A stretch of DNA of 64,000 bases, taken from positions 1-64,000 of the forward strand of contig NZ_SEWW01000009.1 of NCBI RefSeq assembly GCF_011090385.1, written 5' to 3'. Shown in pieces: positions 42,183 through 50,500 of the stretch. The position numbers and the translations under genes are program-made. The notes beneath the pieces are model-generated. The model saw nothing but the letters and a program-made list of their open reading frames with translations. It made no database searches and had not been told where the DNA came from. The stretch comes from Aquirufa beregesia (GTDB taxonomy: Bacteria; Bacteroidota; Bacteroidia; Cytophagales; Spirosomataceae). The first letter of the stretch is position 1; the number at the start of each line of letters is the position of its first letter.

Positions 42183-43757
42183 GTCCAAATTATAGTGCAA
42201 TCCCTTATTTTCTCTTTGCGCACGAGCATGCTTGATGATCAAATAAGCCACATTAATCATGTTTCTTAATTCACACAGTGGCACTGTGATTTTGGATTGT
42301 TTGTACAATTCTTCGTGTTCCAAATAGATTAACTCTAAACGGTCATAAGCCCGTTTTAAACGTCGATCCGTACGGACAATTCCTACGTAATTACTCATGA
42401 TCGACTCCAGTTCTCGAGTCATCTCTGTCACCAAAACCATTTCCTCTGGATTTCGGGTACCATCGTCATTCCAATGAGGTATACCTGCTGGGATGGTTTG
42501 TGTACCGAATTCACCAATGGATTTTTCAAAGGCGCGATGTGCATATACAATGGCTTCTAATAGGGAATTAGAGGCTAAACGGTTGGCACCATGCAAACCT
42601 GTATGCGAACATTCTCCAGCGGCATATAGGTGCTCGATATTGGTTTGGCTATATTCATTAACAATGATCCCACCACATAAATAATGCTGGCATGGTACCA
42701 CAGGAATCATTTCTTGCGACATATCTATCCCCAGATGATCCAAACAATAGTGGTAAATCATAGGAAAATGAGCGATTATTTCTTCTTTGGGAATATGCCG
42801 AGTATCTAAGTAAACATGATCAGTACCATTTTTCTTCATTTCTGAATCGATGGCCCTAGCCACAATATCCCGAGGGGCTAAAGAAAGACGTTCATCGTAC
42901 TTTTCCATGAAGGTTGATCCATCCAGATTTTTCAATATCCCGCCATGTCCACGGACAGCTTCCGATATCAAGAAATTAGGTTTTTTCCCTGGTTGATACA
43001 AAGCCGTTGGATGAAACTGGATGTATTGCATCCCTTTCACAAAACCTTTAGCCCGATAAGCCATCGCTATCCCATCTCCAGTGGCAATGGTCGGGTTGGT
43101 GGTAGATTGATATACTTGACCAATCCCTCCGGTGGCCATTAAGGTCGTTTTCCCAATAAAGGTTTCTACTTTTTTGGTTTTCTTATTTAAGACATATACC
43201 CCAAAACATTTTTTATGGGGGGTATCTTTGGTCACCTTATCCCCTAAATGATGTTGGGTAATAAGATCAACAGCAAAATAATGCGTGAAAAAATCCACTG
43301 AGGCAAAAGACTTGACTTTTTCCAATAAAGCCCGCTCTATTTCATTGCCTGTGGAATCTTTGTAATGTAAAATGCGCTTATCGGAGTGTCCCCCTTCTTT
43401 GACTAAATCAAAACTTCCATCTGATTTACGGTCAAAGTCGGTTCCGTATGAAATTAACTCTTTCAGCCGCTCAGGAGCTTCTTTTACCACCAATTCCACC
43501 ACCTTAGGATCGCTTTCAAAGTCGCCAGCTACTAAGGTATCATGTATGTGTTTCTCGAAAGAATCTTGATTATCCCAAACGGCGGCAATTCCACCTTGAG
43601 CGTATTTGGTATTGGTTTCTTCGGCAACCGTTTTGGTAATTAAAGCAATTTTGATGGGGATTTGTTTATCCTGGAAGTATTGGGCTACCTTAACTGTGTA
43701 GGATAAACCAGCGATTCCAGAACCCACCACAATAAAGTCATACGTAGGCATATTCAT
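42168..43757 (-). CDS. nadB: L-aspartate oxidase
   Basis: NadB oxidises aspartate to iminoaspartate with FAD. The 529-residue protein has the FAD-binding GSGIAGLSYTVKVAQ, TNTKYAQGGIAAVWD, the substrate loop HDTLVAGDFESDPKVV, SEAVRGHGG and the C-terminal helical domain starting PQ-type LESIMSNYVGIVRTD. This completes the pathway with nadA and nadC, which are in another operon. The start MNMP gives two close ATG options. Confidence 0.96.
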   Translation of the reverse strand: MNMPTYDFIVVGSGIAGLSYTVKVAQYFQDKQIPIKIALITKTVAEETNTKYAQGGIAAVWDNQDSFEKHIHDTLVAGDFESDPKVVELVVKEAPERLKELISYGTDFDRKSDGSFDLVKEGGHSDKRILHYKDSTGNEIERALLEKVKSFASVDFFTHYFAVDLITQHHLGDKVTKDTPHKKCFGVYVLNKKTKKVETFIGKTTLMATGGIGQVYQSTTNPTIATGDGIAMAYRAKGFVKGMQYIQFHPTALYQPGKKPNFLISEAVRGHGGILKNLDGSTFMEKYDERLSLAPRDIVARAIDSEMKKNGTDHVYLDTRHIPKEEIIAHFPMIYHYCLDHLGIDMSQEMIPVVPCQHYLCGGIIVNEYSQTNIEHLYAAGECSHTGLHGANRLASNSLLEAIVYAHRAFEKSIGEFGTQTIPAGIPHWNDDGTRNPEEMVLVTEMTRELESIMSNYVGIVRTDRRLKRAYDRLELIYLEHEELYKQSKITVPLCELRNMINVAYLIIKHARAQRENKGLHYNLDLLSA

Positions 43758-43818
43758 GTCTTTCAGAGGCGCAAATTAACCAAAAGCCTATTTAAAAGAA
43801 AATATTGAATATTAATGT

Positions 43819-43826
43819 TAAATTTG
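43819..43826 (+). promoter_or_regulatory. -7 promoter box before the coiled-coil protein gene
   Basis: TAAATTTG, exact TAnnTTTG. It lies 36 bases before ATG 43863 and after the upstream ATG at 43815, so 43863 is the start. Confidence 0.55.
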
Positions 43827-43862
43827 CGAGGAATTAAACCCTTAAATAAACATTTGAAGCAA

Positions 43863-44804
43863 ATGGAAACCTCCAACAACACCTCAAAGATTGCCTTGAT
43901 TGTATTGGCTGTATTAACTGCTGTGCTTGGCGTCTTATATTTTCGTTCCAACCAATTGACACAAGAACAGGCCGTCAATATTGAAGAAAAAGCCACTGAA
44001 TTAGCGAATACGCGCATGAAATTGGATTCCATTTCTACTCAATTGGATGCCAAGATTGAAGAAATCAAAGCATTAGGTGGGCAAGTAAGTGATTTAGAAG
44101 CATTGAAGGTCCAATTAGAGCAAGATAAAAGCTCTTTGAAGAAAGCGAACCACGCCACCATTGCCTCTTACGATGCGAAAATCAAAGAATACGATTTAGT
44201 ATTGACGCAGAAAGATGCAGACATTATAGAATTGAAAAAGCAAAATGGTATTTTGACGGAGAACAACCAAGTGTTGACAACTCAAAACCAAACCTTGAAT
44301 ACCGAAAATACGGGCCTTAAAACGGAGAACAAAACCTTAGTAGATACTTTATCTGAAGTAACGGAAAAGAACAAGGAATTAGCCAGAAAAGTAAGTATTG
44401 CCGCTGCACTAAAAGCACAAAGCTTACGTGTATTGTCGGTTAGTAGTAAAGGTAAAGAAGCTGAGAAATCTCGTTTCAATGGTAAGAAAATTGAGAAGTT
44501 GAAAATCACGTTCAACTTAGCTAGCAACCCAATTACTAAATTAGAAAACAAAACCGTTTTCGTTCGTGTATTAGATGCCGAAGGAGCTATCGTATCTGAC
44601 GAGGCTGCAGGATCAGGCAAGTTTACTCATGATGGAAAAGAAATGGTCTATACGGCTAAGCAAGTGGTGACCTATTCCAACAATAACCAGACAGTCGATG
44701 TGTTCTATTCTCGTGGTGGTGTGGCTTATAAACCAGGTAAATATACCATTGAATTATATTCAGAAGGCTTCGCGATTGGAACGGGTGGATTTGAGGTGAA
44801 ATAG
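43863..44804 (+). CDS. Membrane-anchored coiled-coil protein
   Basis: From ATG 43863 the protein has 313 residues: METSNNTSK, one membrane helix (IALIVLAVLTAVLGVLYF), a long coiled coil (about 45-180, with TQNQTLNTENTGLKTENKTL) and a globular C-terminus from about 185 (RVLSVSSKGKEAEKSRF). Proteins of this build are common in Bacteroidota and of unknown role. The upstream ATG 43815 lies before the promoter and is rejected. Confidence 0.8.
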   Translation: METSNNTSKIALIVLAVLTAVLGVLYFRSNQLTQEQAVNIEEKATELANTRMKLDSISTQLDAKIEEIKALGGQVSDLEALKVQLEQDKSSLKKANHATIASYDAKIKEYDLVLTQKDADIIELKKQNGILTENNQVLTTQNQTLNTENTGLKTENKTLVDTLSEVTEKNKELARKVSIAAALKAQSLRVLSVSSKGKEAEKSRFNGKKIEKLKITFNLASNPITKLENKTVFVRVLDAEGAIVSDEAAGSGKFTHDGKEMVYTAKQVVTYSNNNQTVDVFYSRGGVAYKPGKYTIELYSEGFAIGTGGFEVK

Positions 44805-44836
44805 GAAAATAGGTATTAGTAATTATACATTAAATG

Positions 44837-44860
44837 AAGGAACTGCGCGAGTGGTTCCTT
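44837..44860 (+). terminator. Terminator after the coiled-coil protein gene
   Basis: AAGGAAC (44837-44843) pairs with GTTCCTT (44854-44860) followed by a T-tract (44861-44865). Confidence 0.7.
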
Positions 44861-44864
44861 TTTT

Positions 44865-44895
44865 TAATGTAGAATGAAAAGTGTAAAATGTAGAA
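44865..44895. repeat. ATTCTACATT-type repeats
   Basis: AATGTAGAATG occurs twice in close succession here. Both lie between the terminator and the next gene. Confidence 0.45.
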
Positions 44896-44902
44896 TGGGG
44901 GT

Positions 44903-45121
44903 TTATAACTTTCCATAATGCTGTTCGTAAAACACCAGGATAATCCCTAAAAATGGTGCGTTTAGTGCTAGCACAATACGAATCAATTTATCAATGGGGG
45001 AATAATACCTTGATTTTAATGTGACAATTGTAGCTATAACCAGTGCCATTAAATACAGCACAATAAAGGATAAAACTACAGCAGGGAATAGACCTAATAA
45101 TTGGATGAACGAAGTACTCAT
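44903..45121 (-). CDS. Small two-helix membrane protein, PLDc_N-like
   Basis: The 72-residue protein has two membrane helices (LLGLFPAVVLSFIVLYLMALV, then about 48-65) with a short loop SRYYSPIDKLI between. It resembles the small phospholipase D N-terminal (PLDc_N) type membrane domain, but that is tentative. Its start overlaps the upstream gene's end by four bases. Confidence 0.6.
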   Translation of the reverse strand: MSTSFIQLLGLFPAVVLSFIVLYLMALVIATIVTLKSRYYSPIDKLIRIVLALNAPFLGIILVFYEQHYGKL

Positions 45122-45645
45122 ATGAATAAGAAATGTATACTAGTGGGAATTAAATTCCAACAAGCATGGATTAAAAAAGTCAAAATAAAAGCCTTGTTAG
45201 CATCAAATTCCTTTTTGGTAAAATAATAAACCATAGCTAATACGATACCTGAATCAAATACCAAAAAAGGATAATAAGGATCATTGAAATAATGAGCTGC
45301 AGCAAACATGATGCTTGAAATACCGATGGATAATATTCCACATATACGTTCAGAGAACGTAGAAAATATACGTTGACAAACGTTAATAATTAACCATTGA
45401 CATAACCAAGTTTCTATAAAAGGTCCAACAAATACACTTAACAACAAGAAAGCTGAATCCAACTTATATAGAGCAAAAAAACTATTCATTCGATACCTCA
45501 GTACGAACTCAAGGTAAAATAAAATGGATCCAGAAATTAGAAAATGTAGAGGGGAAAAATAGGTAAGAATAAACCAAATCCTTAGCCCATACAATGGCTT
45601 ACCTTGATATATCTCCACCCATTGATACAATTTATTCTTCAACAT
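45118..45645 (-). CDS. CPBP-type intramembrane protease-like protein, divergent
   Basis: The 175-residue protein has about five membrane helices and CPBP-like motifs: FIETWLCQWLI (motif 1, E-T in place of the usual EE), IMFAAAHYFN (motif 2, FxxxH-like) and LIHACWNLIPT (motif 3, HxxxN). The change of the second glutamate makes activity uncertain. It precedes the 72-residue gene with a four-base overlap, so the two are coupled. Confidence 0.65.
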   Translation of the reverse strand: MLKNKLYQWVEIYQGKPLYGLRIWFILTYFSPLHFLISGSILFYLEFVLRYRMNSFFALYKLDSAFLLLSVFVGPFIETWLCQWLIINVCQRIFSTFSERICGILSIGISSIMFAAAHYFNDPYYPFLVFDSGIVLAMVYYFTKKEFDANKAFILTFLIHACWNLIPTSIHFLFI

Positions 45646-45833
45646 AAAAGCTAAATCTGGCTTAAATATTGACTAATTATTCTTAAAAAAACTTGCGAAA
45701 ACTCAAGAAATTTGTATTAAAAAATGTCATGGGTTAAAAAATAATGCACCTTCCATATGAAGGAAATTCAATTCCTAAGGCTTTTCTTTTTTTGAGGCAC
45801 CACTCGAAAAGTGTGTAAATAAAATATAGCAAG

Positions 45834-46979
45834 TTATGATTTCTTGTAAAATTTAGAATGAATAAATTCTAAAAAAACCACTTCTTCCTTATTTAATCTT
45901 TTTTCCTTTGTTCCTTCATGTGCCCATAAATTTCTATAAGAATTAAAATTTGAAATCCATTGAAGTTTTTCACTTTTACTATTAAACCCTTTACTTATAT
46001 CAATTGAAAATTCTTTTTCGAATGTTACAAATTCATTTGTTGAAATATCTGGTTTTTTAATCCAGTTCTTTTCTATAATTGTTTTATAATCATTTATATT
46101 AAACATGTCCTTCCAATCAACAGCCTCTTTTGAAATTCCTTCTTTATAATTTCTTTCATCCTCTTGTAGTGCTCGTTCAACACATTCCCGTTTTATACTA
46201 CCTATTTCTAATTCCCAATTCTCACCAAATAATGCTTGTAACTTACTTAAAGTTGACTTTTTAATGAATTTTTCAATTTCAACACCCAATTTTCTGCCAT
46301 GATTTTGAAGATCATCATTTTGTCTTTCTTTCCAATCTTCAAGATCTTTAGGACTATACAACTGCTCTACTTTGTTTACTAAACTTTGAAAAAAACGTAA
46401 CCATTTTACATTTGCTCCCGCTCCTAATAACTCTAATTGCCTTTTCTCTTCTTCTGGACTTAGATTTAAAATTTGTTCACATAGTATACCTAAATAATAT
46501 TTAATAAAATTAAATCTTTCTTCTGGTGAAGATTCTCTTGAAATTTTGCCTGAATCAATTAAATATGTATTCAAACTCCCTATTAGACATATAAAAGCAT
46601 AAGTCCCCCTATTAGACAATATGAAATATTTCTCTTTGTTATAAATTTCACTATAATTAGTCTCAACAAAATCATAGCTCAATGATATTAGTTTTTCAAT
46701 ATTTCCTTTTGCACGATCCATTTCTTCCAAATGATTTAGATTTAATGGATTATACATTGAATATTTGTGAGACTCCTCAGAAAATTTATTTCCAGAAACT
46801 TTTGGTAATAACCCCGAACTCAAAAGTGCATCAGAAAAAGGCTTAAAAGTCAAATTTGAAGTATCCTCTCCAATTGAAATTTTATTATAAAGAGGACTAC
46901 TACTTTTATTTCCCAATGCTCTAATTATTGAAGACCTTAGAGCTTTAATTCTTGAATCTGCTTTTGTTGAATTAAGCAA
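45834..46979 (-). CDS. Orphan HEPN-like protein (Swt1-type tail)
   Basis: The 381-residue A+T-rich protein is mainly helical and ends in a HEPN-type segment: FNSYRNLWAHEG contains RNLWAH (R349, H354), the Rx4H nuclease motif. The preceding block MFNINDYKTIIEKNW and the C-terminal helix (NKEEVVFLEFIHSKFYKK) match the Swt1-like HEPN pattern I know from defence-type proteins. The N-terminal 300 residues are unrecognised. The start codon is TTG (46979); the frame is open upstream to 47036 with no ATG. Two palindromes with TTCGACAT arms lie at and upstream of the start. It stands alone. Confidence 0.55.
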   Translation of the reverse strand: MLNSTKADSRIKALRSSIIRALGNKSSSPLYNKISIGEDTSNLTFKPFSDALLSSGLLPKVSGNKFSEESHKYSMYNPLNLNHLEEMDRAKGNIEKLISLSYDFVETNYSEIYNKEKYFILSNRGTYAFICLIGSLNTYLIDSGKISRESSPEERFNFIKYYLGILCEQILNLSPEEEKRQLELLGAGANVKWLRFFQSLVNKVEQLYSPKDLEDWKERQNDDLQNHGRKLGVEIEKFIKKSTLSKLQALFGENWELEIGSIKRECVERALQEDERNYKEGISKEAVDWKDMFNINDYKTIIEKNWIKKPDISTNEFVTFEKEFSIDISKGFNSKSEKLQWISNFNSYRNLWAHEGTKEKRLNKEEVVFLEFIHSKFYKKS

Positions 46980-47009
46980 TTCGACATGTTCTAAATGGCA
47001 TGTCGAATT
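46978..47009. promoter_or_regulatory. Palindrome at the HEPN-like gene start
   Basis: AATTCGACATG (46978-46988) and CATGTCGAATT (46999-47009) are exact 11-base arms with a 10-base spacer. It shares TTCGACAT arms with 47102-47124 and 10515-10543. Confidence 0.55.
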
Positions 47010-47101
47010 GTTGATAAAAAGTATCTTCGATTCGCTTTAATCAGAGTATATAGGATGTTTTAAGTTACAATTGGTGGGATTGTAGAACCCGTTGATTTGT
47101 A

Positions 47102-47124
47102 GTTCGACATAACATATGTCGAAC
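47102..47124. promoter_or_regulatory. Second palindrome upstream of the HEPN-like gene
   Basis: GTTCGACATA (47102-47111) and TATGTCGAAC (47115-47124) are exact 10-base arms around a 3-base ACA spacer. Its centre is about 120 bases from that of the first palindrome. Confidence 0.55.
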
Positions 47125-47149
47125 AGCGGTTCAAAAAACGATACATCAC

Positions 47150-47172
47150 ATTTTCTACATTCTACATTGAAC
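47150..47172. repeat. ATTCTACATT-type repeat beside element copy 1
   Basis: TTTTCTACATTCTACATTG occurs just before the 155-base element; the same motif flanks copy 2 at 61884-61910. Confidence 0.45.
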
Positions 47173-47377
47173 GGTTAATCCTAACGAAAGATTGGAACGA
47201 AGCTTGAGCGAAGCGGCAGGCGGATATTTGACCCTGCGCATAGGCCATGTACGATGGCGTCAAAGATTAAAGCTGTAAGCGAAGAGACAATCGGTTCTGA
47301 GAAGCAGAATTCGTCTTAGGATTAACCATATTTCCTCTGTTTATTTTGTTTCTTTTTTTATAAAAAAAAGAAATACC
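47173..47377. mobile_element. Interspersed element, copy 1, with terminal inverted repeats
   Basis: The unit 47173-47327 (155 bases) starts GGTTAATCCTAACGAA and ends TTCGTCTTAGGATTAACC, nearly exact inverted repeats. It is followed by a TTTCTTTTTTT-A8-GAAATACC palindrome (to 47377). An almost identical copy in inverse orientation is at 61676-61881. It carries a hairpin TTCTG/CAGAA (47295-47309) and a hairpin GCCAT/ATGGC. No transposase or coding sequence is present. Confidence 0.65.
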
Positions 47378-47498
47378 ATATGAATTAAATCTTCGGTAAA
47401 GCTATTTTGTAGGACTCTTTCTTGTTGTTTCAAAATAACACTTCGTTTCAGCATATACTTAGGCCTTTCTTTTTTTTATCGTTCAGCAAAGGCGGAAA

Positions 47499-47534
47499 GG
47501 AAATTGTAAATGATGAATTATAAATGATAAATGG
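47499..47534. repeat. 36-base repeat, copy 1
   Basis: This segment (core AATGATGAATTATAAATGA) is the reverse complement of 62004-62039 at all but two positions. It lies in the 3' flank of tamB. Confidence 0.6.
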
Positions 47535-47567
47535 ATTCCATTCCTAATTCTCCATTCTACATTAATT

Positions 47568-50500
47568 TCACTTCCCAAATAGCTTATTAAAGCTTCGGTT
47601 ATACAACAAACTAGCTCCTATCGTTTGATTAATTTGGTAGGAGTTTAAAGACCCAAGAAGGGTGGTTTGCACGTTGCGGTTATAGGTCTTTAAGCGAAGA
47701 GATCCATCTCGTTTCACAAAATATTCCAAGGCCCAGTCGCCCAGTAAGATCAAAGGACTCGTCTGATTTCGGGCATCAGTGAAGCCCCCACTTCGGGTAA
47801 TGCGTAAGCGGTCATTCACATTATACGAAGCCCGTAATTGTAAATTAGATAAGATATCTTGATTCAAATTCCCACCTCCTAAATACACATCGATGTTCAA
47901 ATCCTTATTGATTTGAGAGGCCAAATTACTCAATTGATTAGAAAGCATTTCGGTAAAATTACCTACTAAACTACCCAAGGCAATACCACTGCCTCCAAAG
48001 GGTGAGACCAATTGTCCGAACAATAGGACATTGGAAACTTGTCGGGTTAGCTCCTGCTCATCCGTCTTAATGCGATTGGTAAAGGCCGTAACGGCACCAT
48101 TTAAGTGAACATCTTTGGGATAATCCCGTATGCCTATATCAAAGGAAATATTGGGTGATAATAAGCGATTTTGCAAGCTGATGGTCACATCCACAGGATA
48201 GCGTCTTTTGAACTCAGGTAAGTTGGATTTATTCGTCGTATCCAATAATATCGGGAATAGAGAGGCGTACTGGGTATAGATGGCTTTGATATTCACATTG
48301 GCCTCCAAAGGATCGCCTGTCCAAGAAATCTTAGAGCCTCGCTGAATGGCAAATCGCTTATTGATTAAATTTTGCAGGGTAAAAGTATAGTCCCCTTGGT
48401 CAATGGCATAGTCGCCAATCATTCTAAACTGCCCCTTTTTGTCCAAGGTCATATTGATATTTCCTGTACCATAAATCCGCATCAAATCCCCCTTCTTTTT
48501 ATCGATTTGCACCTCGCCATAAGCTTCAGGAGTGAAGGCCAAATCCAAATCTAAACTGATACCACCCTCCTTTAATTTGGAAGTCAGTTGCTGGTTCACC
48601 GCATTAATATCTACCTGCAAGGACTTACTAAAAAACTCATAATCCTCCTCGTTTTCCGTGCTACTTTCGCGGTCTAAAGGAATATACAATCTAGTACCTT
48701 TTTCACTTTTCAAGTGAGCGGTAATCAATAAATCATGCAATGCTCCATGGATGGAAATAGGCCCAGAGGTATAACCTGTCCCATAATAAAAGGAAGTAGG
48801 ATCACGCTGAGTATTCAACAATTTGAAACGATTTAACGTAGCCTCAATATTCATTTCAAATGGGCTACCTACGGGAAAAACAAAGTTGGCATTCAGCTTG
48901 GCCGAATTACCCTCTGGGTCTGAAATCTTCCAATTTCGACCAATGATTTGTCGGGTTTTAAACTCCACTGTATCTGAAAAAGCCATGCTAGTTTTTAGGT
49001 AATCGAAGAATAATTTAGCTTTCTGAAGCACTATTTTCCCTTCTATATCCGGATCATTTAAGGTTCCTCTAACCTTTAATTTACCCGATGCATCTCCTGC
49101 TAATCCAGAAAATACGCCTTGGGTAAAGGGCTCCAATATACTGAGGTTGGTCTTATTCAACTCCGCTGTGATATCCAGCTTATTTCTCGTTTCAAAGGGT
49201 TTATAGGTCCCATCTACCTCCACTACGGACTCGCCCAAACGATTTAAATGGTAGTTCAAATCCATCGTTTTCAAATCCGCATTGTAGGTTCCTACGCCTT
49301 GCAAGTTACCTATGTAAAACGTATTCAGATGTAGGGAATCTACCAGTAGCCAAGTATCTAAACGGGTATGCTGATACCAATCTTGAATGTTGATTTCAGC
49401 ATTCAACTCTCCTTGTACTTTCAAGGAAAACAATGGTGCTAAGGTGCCTAATTGAAACTTATTAGCCCTTAGGCGTAAGGTCTCTGTGGAGTCCATGGAT
49501 AAGCTTCCTTGCAAAGCAATAGACTGTTTTTGATTCGAAATCAAGAAATGTTCGGCATGCAACTCCTTGCCTTGAATGGATATTTTATTCTCTGGGTCTA
49601 CCGCCCAATCTTGTCCTAAAATACGTAAGTAAGTATCCTTAAAACGAAGCGATAAACCATCTTTTTCAAAGCGCCAAACACCTCCCAAATGCGCAGCATT
49701 GTCATCTCCTTGTTGCTTAAAATCCAACTCAAAGTTGATACGATCTTGATCCCAAAGACCATCCAATTTCAAATTTTCCGTAGGAGTCAAAAAGTTCAAA
49801 TGCTGCCTTCTAGATTGAAAAACCAAGCTACTGGAAACCTCTGGCCCTCCTAAAAACTTAGAACTTTGGAAGGAAAAAATGGACTGATAAAACTTATAAC
49901 CACCTAAAACCAAAGTATCTGGATAGGACTCCAAACTCAGAGAAACGGATCGTCCTTTATTAACACTTCCTGAAAAAACCGTGTTCTTGGCTAAGTCGAT
50001 AGTAGGAAACCAGCGAGTTAAAATAGGTTTTGCATCATGGCAAATGACCGTAAAATCGGACACATATTTCCGACTTGTCTCATGTGTTTTGGCGGCATAG
50101 TAAGCTGCTCTCTCACTCTCGTTTTTGGTGAAATACAAGGTGTATTCTTCCCACAATTGACCTAAATCTTTTTGCAATTGCGAAGGGACAAAATCCCCCT
50201 CAGCCTCCACGGAAATCAAATCAGAATTTAAGCGATAGCGACGCTTTGCCCCTTTTAAATCCGAACTAAAAGTCAACAAATGTATGGGCAAATCCATCTT
50301 CTTAGGCGTCCCTAAAATGGCTTCAGAAAAAGTGGCTTTCCCCTCTAAATCATCCAAATCATTCATGGCGATATTGACTTGAAAGTCACTGACTAACTGC
50401 ATAGGAGTATCCGTAATCCGCAATCTTCCCAAATCAACATGGTCAATGCGTCCTTCCAAATTATACAGGGGTTTTTCCTGCCTTAAATTGATTTCACCAC

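Noticed and set aside
43815-43862. Upstream ATG for the coiled-coil protein
   Set aside because: A -7 box lies just after it and the extra residues look non-coding.
47216-47240. GACCCTGCG near 47233 as another member of the CCCTGCGGAAG family
   Set aside because: It is part of the TIR element; the flanking bases do not match the palindrome arms.
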